Below, piece by piece: positions 24,944-38,400 of a DNA stretch of 64,000 nt. This DNA comes from Mercurialis annua (lineage: Eukaryota > Streptophyta > Magnoliopsida > Malpighiales > Euphorbiaceae). The first letter of the stretch is position 1. The number at the start of each line of letters is the position of its first letter. The position numbers and the translations under genes were made by a program. The DNA lies in assembly GCF_937616625.2 (NCBI RefSeq), contig NC_065570.1:10860001-10924000 (forward strand), read 5' to 3'. The notes under the pieces are model-generated. The model searched no databases. It saw nothing but the letters and a program-made list of their open reading frames with translations, and was not told where the DNA came from.

Positions 24944-25330
24944 GAGTTAAAGATCAAACTCAGAAAAGGCAAAATCACCAAATAAGGCGAATCAACACGA
25001 AAAGGCTGATAGCCAAGAAAAATGAGTTGAAATTAACTCAAGAAAGGAAAAATTGCCGAATAAGGCGAATCGCCACAAAAGGCGGATAGCCAAGAAAAAC
25101 GAGTTTAAATTAACTCAAGAAAGGCAAAATCGCCGAACAAGGCAAATCGCCACAAAAGGCGTATAGCTAAGAAAAACGAATTTAAATTAACTCAGAAAAG
25201 GCAAATCGCCAAAAAGGAGTTTAGATTAACTCAAAACACAAAAAATAAAGAGTTTAGATTAACTCGAAATAAAAACAAAATAAAAGAGTTTAGATTAACT
25301 CTATAAAAGCAAAAAAACGCCAAGAAAAGG
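24944..25330 (+). repeat. Tandem repeat array in element A (~77-80 bp units)
   Basis: Units begin with GAGTT at 24,944, 25,024 and 25,101, and in decayed form at 25,178. Each reads roughly GAGTTTAAATTAACTC, AAGAAAGGCAAAATCGCC, then AAGGCGAATCGCC and AAAGGCGGATAGCC. Later only the short palindromic GAGTTTAGATTAACTC is repeated (25,219-25,300). Such arrays are common between the coding part and 3' LTR of Tat-type elements. Confidence 0.75.
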
Positions 25331-25486
25331 GTTTAGAATAACCCTCGAGGCAAGACAAGTACATAAATCAAAAACTGATATAAAGCAAGAGCACACTTGT
25401 GAAGAAGCACGAAGAAAATATATTCATAAATCGCGAATTACAAAAGAACAAAATTCGTACATTATGAAATACAATCAAAAGAAAAA

Positions 25487-27309
25487 CTACTTGACACGGT
25501 CCTTGACACGGTCCTTAGATATCTTGTCAAGAAGGCCACGAGCGATGGCCTGGGGATCCAACCCATTAACTCCGGAAAGATCAATATTAGGATTCTGCTC
25601 CAGAAGTTTCCTCCCAATCGCAAGGCGATACTCGCTTATCAAAGCAGAATAAAAAGCCTTCGTATCAAGTAAACGGATGTGAAGATCTTCAACCTCTGAC
25701 CTTAGTTTAGCCCTCTCCCCACCAACAAGGTTATTGATTCGATAAGCTCCTCAATCTCTTGAGTCAAGTCATTGGTTTTCTTCTCGATCACTTTGACTTG
25801 GTGATCGTTAATCGCATCCTGCGCCTTAAGTTGCGCCAAAAGGGAATCATGCTCTTCCAAAGATGCCTTCAACTTTGCCCTCTCAGACTCGGAAGTCGCC
25901 AAAAGAGAAGATAGACGCTCGACCTCCTCCTCAGCACACTGACGGCGGTCATTCAATACCAAAACAGATTAAAGAGCCTACAACACCAAAAATAGGTCAG
26001 TAAGGAAACAACAGAATCTAAAAACATTATATTCAAGAAAGAAAACACTTACAGAGAAACCATGAAAACAAGCCAGATCGGAAAGCTCTTGACCCGGCCT
26101 AGAACAAAACCATGTGACATCATCAGGAATCGCCAAAGTTCGGATGTATTCCGCCAACACTCTAGGATTCAGCAAACTAGCGGGATCCTGACCTTCGACC
26201 CATTGCACCAAATCTGGGGCAGAAGAAGAGCTTCCAGGAAGACTCTCTCTCGATGGAGAATCATCGCCAACTCGACGTCTCTTTCTAGACGGAGAATCTA
26301 GGTTTCGACCCAAGGAAATCTCTTCCGAATCAGCAACAATCAGCCCACCTGAATTCACATCCCCAACTCCCCCGGAGACAGTAAATGATGCTAGAGGGGG
26401 AGGTAGAGATGGGACCGCCTCATCACCTACTGGATCAACCAAGTCATCATCATCTACAACAATAACCCCATCGCCCGCAGGCAATGCTATCTCGACGGGA
26501 ACGATGGGAACATCAGCAGGAATTACATCCACATCAACATCGCCAGGAATAATGTTGGCAATGTGAGCGTCAGGACCGCCCATCGGAACGTCCAAATCTA
26601 CTTGAAATCCGGAAAGGAAATCGTTAGAAGAAGAAGACATCCTACAAAACAAACATCAAAAGAACTTAAGCAAATTAATATACCTTGAATAAAGGAGTAG
26701 CAAAGATCCGCCAAGCCTCGAGGAGGATCCTGCGAAGGAAACCATCGATGCCGAAGATGACTATTAACCAAGACATCTAGGACAGGACGCTGAAGAGCAC
26801 CATAGAATGATATGTCGAAAGCAAGTGTTGACTCAAATAAACTTAAAGGAGACGGACAACTCCGGACTTGATGAGAAGAAAAACCATCCGAAAAATGAAG
26901 AAAAGAAAAGTTATGGTAAACAATAAAGAAACGTCTCCGCCAGCGACTGGTTAGGCAAGGAAGATAAATACGAGATCGCCCTCCTCTGTCAAGGGCGAAA
27001 ACGAAACAACCATCGCATTTCCTAAAGTCTACGAAATAATACAACACGTTAAGAGAAGGGGCATAACCCCGAAGCCTACACGCCTCCGAAAAAGCAAGCA
27101 CTACTTTAATCGTATCGGGATAAAGTTGTCCCAGAGCAACCTTTAAATCCCTGCACACTTCTACTAAAAACGAATCTAAGGGAAACCTAAGACCAGCAGC
27201 AAACTGCTCCTCAAAAAGAACCGCCCTACAAGAGGAACCCGGAGAATCGGAGGCAGCCATATCGGCACCAGGTAATATTACCCTATAATCGGAAGGAAGG
27301 TTATACTTA
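25487..27309 (-). pseudogene. Antisense gene of element A, 3' part ('putative gypsy type transposon' family)
   Basis: Opposite to gag-pro. The frame at 26,690-27,309 carries VLFEEQFAAGLRFPLDSFL, LGQLYPDTIKVVLAF and LRGYAPSLNVLYYFV, which fit the plant 'putative gypsy type transposon' domain (PF04195, by pattern). The next frame (25,978-26,640) has an acidic low-complexity stretch and the nuclear-signal-like PSRKRRR. The last part (25,487-25,940) is a coiled coil (CAEEEVERLSSLLATSESER and on), with a one-base frameshift near 25,735, ending at TAG 25,487-25,489. GT-AG pairs suggest introns near 26,640-26,683 and around 25,940-26,040, but the first does not keep the frame. Element B has separated this part from its first codons at 39,092-39,185. 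Confidence 0.7.
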
Positions 27310-30300
27310 TGTCACGACCCGATTTCTCGAGCCGCAACCAGCGCTAGGGAATGGGAGTGGTAGCTCCGAAACCCGTAGCAAGCCTAAAAACCTGTGTAAA
27401 TTTTTCGTAAATCAAATCATTTTTTTCATATATCAAAATACATGTGACCCCATTTTACAAAAATATCAGAGTTAAAATGCGCTAGTCAAATACATAGACA
27501 AAAAAATCTAGACTACTGCGGACTGCTAGAATGAAAACCTTCTTTCACTTGTTGTGCAAATGACTTCCGAGAATTAAAACTTCGGAAGCTTGACTTTCCA
27601 AATAATATCATGCTATCCCTGAAAAATGGGAGGAGCAACGGGGTCAGTATAAAACTAAGTGAGTTCACCAAATTACACGCAATATCACATAAAGGGTTAA
27701 AACCGTTGAAAACCCATTTTATATATAGAAAATACTCTTTTAAAATCATATTGCATACCCTCTTTACTTTCCTTCATATCTCTTTGTTTATTTCATAAAC
27801 TTATAGTTTATACGTATTTGACATCTTCGATTTCTTATTATGGTTTTGATATTTTTCTTCTCTCGTTTTGTTTCATTAATTTTCGACCGAATCTTAAATC
27901 TTAGTTTATATCATCATGATTCTAAGTCGAACTAAATCATTGGCAAGTCTCTTGTGACTTGATCCTTATGGTTGGGTCCCGAGATAGTTCAACCGAGTTA
28001 CCTATAACCATATGGTACAGTCCCGAGATAATTCAACCGAGTTACTTGTACCATTTCTCAATCCCAAACGATCGATAGGAGTCCCGAGATAATTCAACCG
28101 AGTTACTCCTTAGACACGGGTCCCGAGATAGTTCAACCGAGTTACCTTCGTGTCTGCATTCGGACTCTGCACCCTGCAGGTCTTTTGAACTTAACTGTCG
28201 ATTCATATGATTCCTATTGACATTTAATAGGAGTAATTGTTCACATTGTGTCTCGATCTTGTTTCGTATTGATTCTCGAGGTATCACACTTACTTTTTAT
28301 TTCGTATGAGTTCCGAGGATTATCATCGAGAATGGATGAGATACAGGTCCCGGGATAATTCTACCGAGTTCAACCTTGTATCTCAGTTCTTATTATTTTG
28401 TGCACCATAGTACAATTCTCATTTTACGTTTTTGTATTTTTCGTTCTGTTGTATTGATCCTTTATGGACCATGGCATGCACATTACAATCTACAAGCATA
28501 CATCTATAACACACGCACGTATGGGTATTTATTATGTTTGATAGTACATATCGAAATGTACTATATTTCCTTATTCATATTTGATCTAATACTTGTATAT
28601 TATTCGATATTCGATTTATTAGTACATATAGGAATGTACTGTACTTTTCTTATTTATATTTGGTTCAATTCACATTTTATTACTTTACCCATCCCCGGTG
28701 TTTAAATATATATACTCTTTTCATTTACTTGTATTATTATCAAAATAGCACAATACGATAAAACTTCATTTTCAAAACATACATATATATGCATTTTAAG
28801 AACATACATTTAAACATAAAAATATTCATATAGCTTTCGTATTAAAATACGTAGCTTTACGAATATTAGCGAGTAATTTAAAGTGTACTAACCACTTGCT
28901 ATCCAAATTCTTCAAATAATTATGACGATATCTCGATCCGTTTGCCTCAAACCTTTTTCGATAGTCGCTCGTCCGATCTACGCAAATATAATAATAGCAA
29001 GAATTAATAAAATTCTAACTATTATTAACTTAACCAAAAATTATGTTTCTAGCCAACTTCGGCTATCAAAACCGCTTACTTAAAATAGTCCGACCCCTAA
29101 ACAAAATTGACATTCTTAAAGTTTAGAACGTCGCCTACAACTTTCGTTTAGGTCTCGGACCATGAAACGCACCCGAAGGTGTCGAAAACAAGCTCATAAG
29201 TTATTTCCTTGGAGTTGTTTACAAGTGCAGGGCAGACTGCACAACAAAATGTTCTGTCCAAAATGAACATCCTAGAGTCCGATTCAACAAAAACTCAAAC
29301 TTAGACAATTATAGTTAACATCCTAAAGTTTCTGTATCAACAAACAGAACTTGATTTGGACTTATACAGCCCGAGATATTGCCTTTGCAATATCGCTGTT
29401 TTGCAAGACATTTTCTGCAAAACGATAACTAGTTTACGTAAACTTATTACGCAACGAGGCCTATGAAATTTCATCGATACACACATTCTGAAGCAACACA
29501 ATCCAGTCATCCTATACCCCTTAACATCAAACATGATTCAAGACTTAAAATTGTTCAAACTTACTTGAACAAGAATTACATATCAATACCAAATCATCAT
29601 CTCATTTTCGATCAAACTTTCATCAATTAACACAATTCATATTCAGCTCTATCCTCATAAAACTCATGCCTAACACTATCAATTCATCTCTTAACATCAA
29701 CCTTATTACCCCTTTTACCTTTAACAATTTCAATCAAACTCACTTAACACAAACTATTTCTTATAATCAATTCCTCAAACACATAGAGCTCATGTTTAAT
29801 GCCTAATTCATATTCTAAAGCATCACACAAATACCTCAATCAAAAGCCACTAAATTTCAGCAACCTCACCTTGATTGAAGCCTCAAATCCAAAGGGTCTA
29901 GCTCCAAGATTCATCATCAAAATTGGTCCATGGAAGCTAATAAACACCTATGATTATCAAACACCATAAAACCTCAATTTCTCAACCAAAACCGAAATGA
30001 AAACTCTGAAACCCTAATTATACACTGAGCTTATTACCTTAAATTTCTGGTCTCAATCAGTAGAGGTCGTCTTCCTCTTTCCGTGGCCGTAAGAATCGCA
30101 TCAATCGGACCACAAATGAAAAAGTTATGGTGATTTCAAGTTTTGTTGAATGTTCTTCAATGGAGGAGTAGGATGAACGATTTTGCTAGCTGAATTTGAT
30201 TTTTTTGCTGGTTTAAATCAAATGAAAAGGGTTTATATATTATTGGCAAAGTGCCTCCTTTAATCCTTGAAGTTGCCACCTCCATACCTTTCAATTTCTA

Positions 30301-30977
30301 ACTTTTCTTTCGTCCAATTTAATCCACTAATCGCTTTATCATTCGATTCTCGATAAATCCCGTATTATTTATTTCCAAATAAATAATTTTGATTCCATAT
30401 CTTATAGCTTTACTTTCCAATAATTTTTTTTTGGCAATTTTGGCCAAAAACGCTCAAATTTCCATTTTGAGCTAACTTGCACTTTTCTCACTTTTTCGTC
30501 CAATTTTCATATTAATGACTATCGATAACCACTTTATCGATATTATTTTCTTATCTTGAGAAAATAGAGTAAAACACAACTTCCTCCGGAAGTTTGTGGT
30601 TAAAAGTCCACATTAGTCCTTAAAGTGGCTAATTTACACTTTAGCCCTTATTCTTAATTAATCGTCAAACTTTCTCCTAAAACGATTTCGTATACTTACA
30701 AAACTTTGACGATCATTTATTAATAATATTTCACGGACCTTGACGTGAATATTATTAACTCTGGCTTTCCAACTTATTTTATTTTATTCCCTTTTTGTCT
30801 CTATTAAATCCAATTGCTCGCCTAATAATTTTCAATTATTATTTTATGATAGTTCCAATAGACCCACTTCGGTCTAAGTCCTTATTATCCAATCTTAATC
30901 TGATATTCTCGTTCTTAATCTTTACAATTATGCCTCGTGGCACTACACGTAATACCTCAAAAATTTAGGTTATTACA
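27310..30977 (-). repeat. Element B 3' LTR (complete, 3668 bp)
   Basis: On the plus strand it runs TGTCACGACCCG...GGTTATTACA. Compared with 35,424-39,091 I found about five differences in 3.67 kb, so the copies are very young or recently duplicated. The hairpin series at 27,966-28,385 is in the part nearest the sense 3' end. Confidence 0.9.
27966..28385 (-). other. Series of five hairpins with constant loop and variable stems (B LTR)
   Basis: Five copies of a ~25-nt core (plus strand CCCGAGATARTTCAACCGAG, the last copy more diverged) each sit between different complementary arms: TATGGTT/AACCATA, ATGGTACA/TGTACCAT, AGGAGT/ACTCCT, AGACACG/CGTGTCT, TGAGATACA/TGTATCTCA (27,967-28,012; 28,012-28,054; 28,077-28,110; 28,112-28,155; 28,337-28,385). 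A further hairpin (CCTATT..AATAGG) is at 28,213-28,232. Copies are at 36,080-36,499, and the first two units are at 33,873-33,970. In sense orientation the series lies 0.66-1.08 kb from the LTR 3' end, possibly in the genomic RNA leader. Confidence 0.8.
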
Positions 30978-33216
30978 ATCTTCCCCCCTTACAAAAATTC
31001 GTCCTCGAATTTTCATAATCTCCTAATATCACTTAACCAATCCTTGTTCAAACCTTATTCACTTCCTTCCACACTTCCGCTGCGATACTCTGATTAGTTA
31101 TTCACTAACTGTTGACTTTACAATTAGGTTTATACGGTCATCTCGATATACTTATCGAGTAACTTCTTATGCTAACAATCCTAACCATCTTGTTACTTCT
31201 TGATTCATAACTATTATGAATCAATTCTCTTTATTCGACTTTTCTGAACAACACATGTTTGTTCGTAGGGTTCTTATCCCCTGATGTAACTAACTTCTAT
31301 GTTTGATTTCCTCATCCTAGAGGTAAACGTTCTTCGAGTTTAAACGTGGCCGCTATCACTTTACATGTTTGTAAAGTAGCGTCGTTGTTTTTTTTGTATT
31401 TAATATACAAGACCGCTTTAGAGATTTGCAATCCAAATCTCGATATATTGCGATTCGCATTACACTACTCGTCATTCTATATACTTGTCGTGTTACATAC
31501 GTATGTTTTCATATAGGCCTAACAAGATGATCAGTCTTGTTCTATGCCTCTATATACAGAGTCACTGTCTGAGCTTACTTACGTTGGAAAACTCATCCGT
31601 TTAAAATCACAATACTTTTCATTTCTCAAATCATGTCATAATTATGCGCCGGTGTGATGACTGCTCTCATCACAAGAGTTGCAATGACACTCCTCTTTTC
31701 ATTTCCAGACAAGCACAATGTATATGATGCATGGCCTATTAATGAATGCAATATGGATGTAGTGATGCAATTCTATTCGTGTCAATGCGATGTTTTTATG
31801 ATTCGTGTCCGGGCACAATTATGTCTTTTCAAAACATTTCATTTTGATCAAATACTTTTATTTTCATAAAACGGGGTTTACGTAAGTTGCTCTCGACATA
31901 AGACTCTGCACTATCTATTAATTATCTTTCTATCGTTCGCAACTATTTACATTCTTTACACATGTAAAGATGTAACTCTTTTCGCCTGATTCTGACGTCG
32001 TTCGAAAGACACGTCCTAAACGTTCGTGTTTACACTAGGCTAGCTCAAAAGGTCTGATCACTTTCGAGCTTCTAGTGTTTGGACTTCATGATGTTTATCT
32101 CGGTATATGGTTGTGTCTAACTAGAAGTCGTCGCGACAAACTCCGTCTTTTAGGAAAAAGATTGTTTCGTGTTTCCCGTGGTATCAAACTACTCGGGATG
32201 TGGGCATTCCTTCATGTGGTAACCTTGTTGTCCACATCGAAGACATATGTATGTCCTAGCTTGACACCTAGTCGAGCATCTCCTATCGCATAACGAGTGT
32301 ATGAAACTTGCATAGTTTGAACTTCCTTGTTCCGATGACAAACTAATAGTGCTAGCCCTTTTGGCTGCCTTCCCTTATCTATCTTTCCTATAAATCCAAC
32401 TATGTCGCCTTTCTTAAGTCTTGAGAGCATTTCGCCCAGCATAGGCTTAGCAAACTTTCATCATTGAATCATAAGAAACTATTTCTATTCATAACAATCG
32501 ATTACAATATATAAATTTTATGTATCGTATAAATTATCACAGGCTTACATACCTGTGAGCATATCACTCTCCTGAGTGATCGCGCTGCAAACATACATAT
32601 CTTATTTGTTACATTACATCACTCGTATAATATCCAATCCAACCAATTTATAATTCAATCATTGTCCATAACAATATTCATACATCATATGAGTCTCGAG
32701 AGTATATAACTCTTCATAGACTATAGATACTTGAAAGCATATTGCTTACTCGAGTAAACACACACATATTTTGTGCTCGCACACATCTAACTCGACTCCT
32801 AATAGCACATAAGGGAGAGGACGCTTTTGTAAAACTTTTGAAAAATCGATGAAAACGTTGATAACGTTCAAAAGACATGACTGGAAATCCCTATAATCCG
32901 CAGTAGTTCTTAGCTTAACCTAGTGACATCATACCTAGGAACTACAGACATCAATCGTATACAGGCAATGGCCTATGAATCTAAACCAGGCTCTGATACC
33001 ACCTTTTTTTCAGGTGCGGTCGTAACCGATATGGACTCCGTCCTATCCCATAGGGTGACATCCATATGTACCTATCAGAGCACGCATTACCATACGCTCT
33101 AGGGCGGAGAGCCTCACTTCGTCACAGATCATGAGTGAGAGTTCCCTAGAATCGGAACGGTCCCGGGAGCCCCGCTCACCAGCCGAACCTCCCATCCTTT
33201 GCTCTGATACCACCTT
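30978..33216 (-). pseudogene. Element B internal region with gag relic
   Basis: The only coding trace is near 32,200-32,440: on the minus strand a CCHC zinc knuckle, CLRCGQQGYHMKEC, at 32,204-32,245, soon followed by a stop. This is a Gag nucleocapsid motif. The rest shows no open frame, and no protease, reverse transcriptase or integrase motifs. The PBS (minus strand TGGTATCAGAGC, complementary to the 3' end of initiator tRNA-Met) lies just left of 33,217. Confidence 0.75.
33200..33216 (-). other. Primer binding site of element B
   Basis: Plus strand GCTCTGATACCACCTT is the complement of AAGGTGGTATCAGAGC, the classic initiator-tRNA-Met PBS. It abuts the LTR end TGTCACG at 33,217. A second GCTCTGATACCACCTT at about 32,991-33,006 indicates a partial duplication of the leader. 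Confidence 0.85.
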
Positions 33217-33973
33217 TGTCACGACCCGATTTCTCGAGCCGCAACCGGCGCTAGGGAATGGGAGTGGTAGCTCCGAAACCCGTAGCAAGCCTAAAAACCT
33301 GTGTAAATTATTCGTAAATCAAATCATTTTTTTCATATATCAAAATACATGTGACCCCATTTTACAAAAATATCAGAGTTAAAATGCGCTAGTCAAATAC
33401 ATAGACAAAAAAATCTAGACAACTGCGGACTGCTAGAATGAAAACCTTCTTTCACTTGTTGTGCAAATGACTTCCGAGAATTAAAACTTCGGAAGCTTGA
33501 CTTTCCAAATAATATCATGCTATCCCTGAAAAATGGGAGGAGCAACGGGGTCAGTATAAAACTAAGTGAGTTCACCAAATTACACGCAATATCACATAAA
33601 GGGTTAAAACCGTTGAAAACCCATTTTATATATAGAAAATACTCTTTTAAAATCATATTGCATACCCTCTTTACTTTCCTTCATATCTCTTTGTTTATTT
33701 CATAAACTTATAGTTTATACGTATTTGACATCTTCGATTTCTTATTATGGTTTTGATATTTTTCTTCTCTCGTTTTGTTTCATTAGTTTTCGACCGAATC
33801 TTAAATCTTAGTTTATATCATCATGATTCTAAGTCGAACTAAATCATTGTCAAGTCTCTTGTGACTTGATCCTTATGGTTGGGTCCCGAGATAGTTCAAC
33901 CGAGTTACCCATAACCATATGGTACAGTCCCGAGATAATTCAACCGAGTTACTTGTACCATTTCTCAATCCCA
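33217..33973 (-). repeat. Element B 5' LTR remnant (757 bp)
   Basis: Matches the first 757 bp (plus-strand order) of the other B LTRs, then stops at the CCAAA junction. It differs at about six positions from each of the two complete LTRs, which differ from each other at about two in the same stretch. It keeps the first two hairpin units. Confidence 0.85.
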
Positions 33974-33975
33974 AA

Positions 33976-35423
33976 GATGCCTTCAACTTTGCCCTCTCAG
34001 ACTCGGAAGTCGCCAAAAGAGAAGATAGACGCTCGACCTCCTCCTCAGCACACTGACGGCGGTCATTCAATACCAAAACAGATTAAAGAGCCTACAACAC
34101 CAAAAATAGGTCAGTAAGGAAACAACAGAATCTAAAAACATTATATTCAAGAAAGAAAACACTTACAGAGAAACCATGAAAACAAGCCAGATCGGAAAGC
34201 TCTTGACCCGGCCTAGAACAAAACCATGTGACATCATCAGGAATCGCCAAAGTTCGGATGTATTCCGCCAACACTCTAGGATTCAGCAAACTAGCGGGAT
34301 CCTGACCTTCGACCCATTGCACCAAATCTGGGGCAGAAGAAGAGCTTCCAGGAAGACTCTCTCTCGATGGAGAATCATCGCCAACTCGACGTCTCTTTCT
34401 AGACGGAGAATCTAGGTTTCGACCCAAGGAAATCTCTTCCGAATCAGCAACAATCAGCCCACCTGAATTCACATCCCCAACTCCCCCGGAGACAGTAAAT
34501 GATGCTAGAGGGGGAGGTAGAGATGGGACCGCCTCATCACCTACTGGATCAACCAAGTCATCATCATCTACAACAATAACCCCATCGCCCGCAGGCAATG
34601 CTATCTCGACGGGAACGATGGGAACATCAGCAGGAATTACATCCACATCAACATCGCCAGGAATAATGTTGGCAATGTGAGCGTCAGGACCGCCCATCGG
34701 AACGTCCAAATCTACTTGAAATCCGGAAAGGAAATCGTTAGAAGAAGAAGACATCCTACAAAACAAACATCAAAAGAACTTAAGCAAATTAATATACCTT
34801 GAATAAAGGAGTAGCAAAGATCCGCCAAGCCTCGAGGAGGATCCTGCGAAGGAAACCATCGATGCCGAAGATGACTATTAACCAAGACATCTAGGACAGG
34901 ACGCTGAAGAGCACCATAGAATGATATGTCGAAAGCAAGTGTTGACTCAAATAAACTTAAAGGAGACGGACAACTCCGGACTTGATGAGAAGAAAAACCA
35001 TCCGAAAAATGAAGAAAAGAAAAGTTATGGTAAACAATAAAGAAACGTCTCCGCCAGCGACTGGTTAGGCAAGGAAGATAAATACGAGATCGCCCTCCTC
35101 TGTCAAGGGCGAAAACGAAACAACCATCGCATTTCCTAAAGTCTACGAAATAATACAACACGTTAAGAGAAGGGGCATAACCCCGAAGCCTACACGCCTC
35201 CGAAAAAGCAAGCACTACTTTAATCGTATCGGGATAAAGTTGTCCCAGAGCAACCTTTAAATCCCTGCACACTTCTACTAAAAACGAATCTAAGGGAAAC
35301 CTAAGACCAGCAGCAAACTGCTCCTCAAAAAGAACCGCCCTACAAGAGGAACCCGGAGAATCGGAGGCAGCCATATCGGCACCAGGTAATATTACCCTAT
35401 AATCGGAAGGAAGGCTATACTTA
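33976..35423 (-). pseudogene. Second copy of the middle of the antisense gene
   Basis: Near-identical copy of 25,862-27,309 (offset 8,114; one difference noticed near the right end, T versus C in GGAAGGTTATACTTA). It lacks the 3' end beyond the junction at 33,971-33,975 and is fused there to B LTR sequence. It is flanked on the right by ACTTA (35,419-35,423) and the solo LTR. Confidence 0.85.
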
Positions 35424-38400
35424 TGTCACGACCCGATTTCTCGAGCCGCAACCGGCGCTAGGGAATGGGAGTGGTAGCTCCGAAACCCGTAGCAAGCCTA
35501 AAAACCTGTGTAAATTTTTCGTAAATCAAATCATTTTTTTCATATATCAAAATACATGTGACCCCATTTTACAAAAATATCAGAGTTAAAATGCGCTAGT
35601 CAAATACATAGAAAAAAAAATCTAGACTACTGCGGACTGCTAGAATGAAAACCTTCTTTCACTTGTTGTGCAAATGACTTCCGAGAATTAAAACTTCGGA
35701 AGCTTGACTTTCCAAATAATATCATGCTATCCCTGAAAAATGGGAGGAGCAACGGGGTCAGTATAAAACTAAGTGAGTTCACCAAATTACACGCAATATC
35801 ACATAAAGGGTTAAAACCGTTGAAAACCCATTTTATATATAGAAAATACTCTTTTAAAATCATATTGCATACCCTCTTTACTTTCCTTCATATCTCTTTG
35901 TTTATTTCATAAACTTATAGTTTATACGTATTTGACATCTTCGATTTCTTATTATGGTTTTGATATTTTTCTTCTCTCGTTTTGTTTCATTAATTTTCGA
36001 CCGAATCTTAAATCTTAGTTTATATCATCATGATTCTAAGTCGAACTAAATCATTGGCAAGTCTCTTGTGACTTGATCCTTATGGTTGGGTCCCGAGATA
36101 GTTCAACCGAGTTACCTATAACCATATGGTACAGTCCCGAGATAATTCAACCGAGTTACTTGTACCATTTCTCAATCCCAAACGATCGATAGGAGTCCCG
36201 AGATAATTCAACCGAGTTACTCCTTAGACACGGGTCCCGAGATAGTTCAACCGAGTTACCTTCGTGTCTGCATTCGGACTCTGCACCCTGCAGGTCTTTT
36301 GAACTTAACTGTCGATTCATATGATTCCTATTGACATTTAATAGGAGTAATTGTTCACATTGTGTCTCGATCTTGTTTCGTATTGATTCTCGAGGTATCA
36401 CACTTACTTTTTATTTCGTATGAGTTCCGAGGATTATCATCGAGAATGGATGAGATACAGGTCCCGGGATAATTCTACCGAGTTCAACCTTGTATCTCAG
36501 TTCTTATTATTTTGTGCACCATAGTACAATTCTCATTTTACGTTTTTGTATTTTTCGTTCTGTTGTATTGATCCTTTATGGACCATGGCATGCACATTAC
36601 AATCTACAAGCATACATCTATAACACACGCACGTATGGGTATTTATTATGTTTGATAGTACATATCGAAATGTACTATATTTCCTTATTCATATTTGATC
36701 TGATACTTGTATATTATTCGATATTCGATTTATTAGTACATATAGGAATGTACTGTACTTTTCTTATTTATATTTGGTTCAATTCACATTTTATTACTTT
36801 ACCCATCCCCGGTGTTTAAATATATATACTCTTTTCATTTACTTGTATTATTATCAAAATAGCACAATACGATAAAACTTCATTTTCAAAACATACATAT
36901 ATATGCATTTTAAGAACATACATTTAAACATAAAAATATTCATATAGCTTTCGTATTAAAATACGTAGCTTTACGAATATTAGCGAGTAATTTAAAGTGT
37001 ACTAACCACTTGCTATCCAAATTCTTCAAATAATTATGACGATATCTCGATCCGTTTGCCTCAAACCTTTTTCGATAGTCGCTCGTCCGATCTACGCAAA
37101 TATAATAATAGCAAGAATTAATAAAATTCTAACTATTATTAACTTAACCAAAAATTATGTTTCTAGCCAACTTCGGCTATCAAAACCGCTTACTTAAAAT
37201 AGTCCGACCCCTAAACAAAATTGACATTCTTAAAGTTTAGAACGTCGCCTACAACTTTCGTTTAGGTCTCGGACCATGAAACGCACCCGAAGGTGTCGAA
37301 AACAAGCTCATAAGTTATTTCCTTGGAGTTGTTTACAAGTGCAGGGCAGACTGCACAACAAAATGTTCTGTCCAAAATGAACATCCTAGAGTCCGATTCA
37401 ACAAAAACTCAAACTTAGACAATTATAGTTAACATCCTAAAGTTTCTGTATCAACAAACAGAACTTGATTTGGACTTATACAGCCCGAGATATTGCCTTT
37501 GCAATATCGCTGTTTTGCAAGACATTTTCTGCAAAACGATAACTAGTTTACGTAAACTTATTACGCAACGAGGCCTATGAAATTTCATCGATACACACAT
37601 TCTGAAGCAACACAATCCAGTCATCCTATACCCCTTAACATCAAACATGATTCAAGACTTAAAATTGTTCAAACTTACTTGAACAAGAATTACATATCAA
37701 TACCAAATCATCATCTCATTTTCGATCAAACTTTCATCAATTAACACAATTCATATTCAGCTCTATCCTCATAAAACTCATGCCTAACACTATCAATTCA
37801 TCTCTTAACATCAACCTTATTACCCCTTTTACCTTTAACAATTTCAATCAAACTCACTTAACACAAACTATTTCTTATAATCAATTCCTCAAACACATAG
37901 AGCTCATGTTTAATGCCTAATTCATATTCTAAAGCATCACACAAATACCTCAATCAAAAGCCACTAAATTTCAGCAACCTCACCTTGATTGAAGCCTCAA
38001 ATCCAAAGGGTCTAGCTCCAAGATTCATCATCAAAATTGGTCCATGGAAGCTAATAAACACCTATGATTATCAAACACCATAAAACCTCAATTTCTCAAC
38101 CAAAACCGAAATGAAAACTCTGAAACCCTAATTATACACTGAGCTTATTACCTTAAATTTCTGGTCTCAATCAGTAGAGGTCGTCTTCCTCTTTCCGTGG
38201 CCGTAAGAATCGCATCAATCGGACCACAAATGAAAAAGTTATGGTGATTTCAAGTTTTGTTGAATGTTCTTCAATGGAGGAGTAGGATGAACGATTTTGC
38301 TAGCTGAATTTGATTTTTTTGCTGGTTTAAATCAAATGAAAAGGGTTTATATATTATTGGCAAAGTGCCTCCTTTAATCCTTGAAGTTGCCACCTCCATA

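Larger units (their letters stand above)
25857..30977. repeat. Large direct repeat, copy 1 (partner 33,971-39,091)
   Basis: 5.1 kb of element A antisense region plus a whole B LTR is repeated at a constant offset of 8,114 bp with very few differences. The repeat starts at the pentamer CCAAA, which is shared by the A sequence (25,857-25,861) and the B LTR (28,064-28,068, equivalent 33,971-33,975). Confidence 0.9.
27310..33973 (-). mobile_element. Element B: minus-strand Ty3/gypsy, 5' LTR truncated, non-autonomous
   Basis: In sense (minus) order: truncated 5' LTR (33,973-33,217), PBS TGGTATCAGAGC just after it, a 2.24-kb internal region with a gag relic only, polypurine tract AAGGGGGGAAGA (about 30,980-30,993), and 3' LTR (30,977-27,310). 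ACTTA at 27,305-27,309 is one half of the TSD; the other is at 39,092-39,096. The motif GAGGACGAATTTTTGTAAGG before the 3' LTR is typical of Tekay/Del-type chromoviruses (recall). No reverse transcriptase or integrase is seen, so it probably moved using a relative's enzymes. It interrupts the antisense gene of element A. Confidence 0.87.

Noticed and set aside
27966..28385. CRISPR-like alternation of constant repeats and variable segments
   Set aside because: The variable segments are complementary arms around each core, spacing is irregular, the sequence lies in a plant LTR and there are no cas genes.
28376..28705. 109-codon frame in the B LTR (repeated at 36,490)
   Set aside because: Tyr/Ile/Leu-rich frame from AT-rich LTR DNA, present only because the LTR is duplicated.
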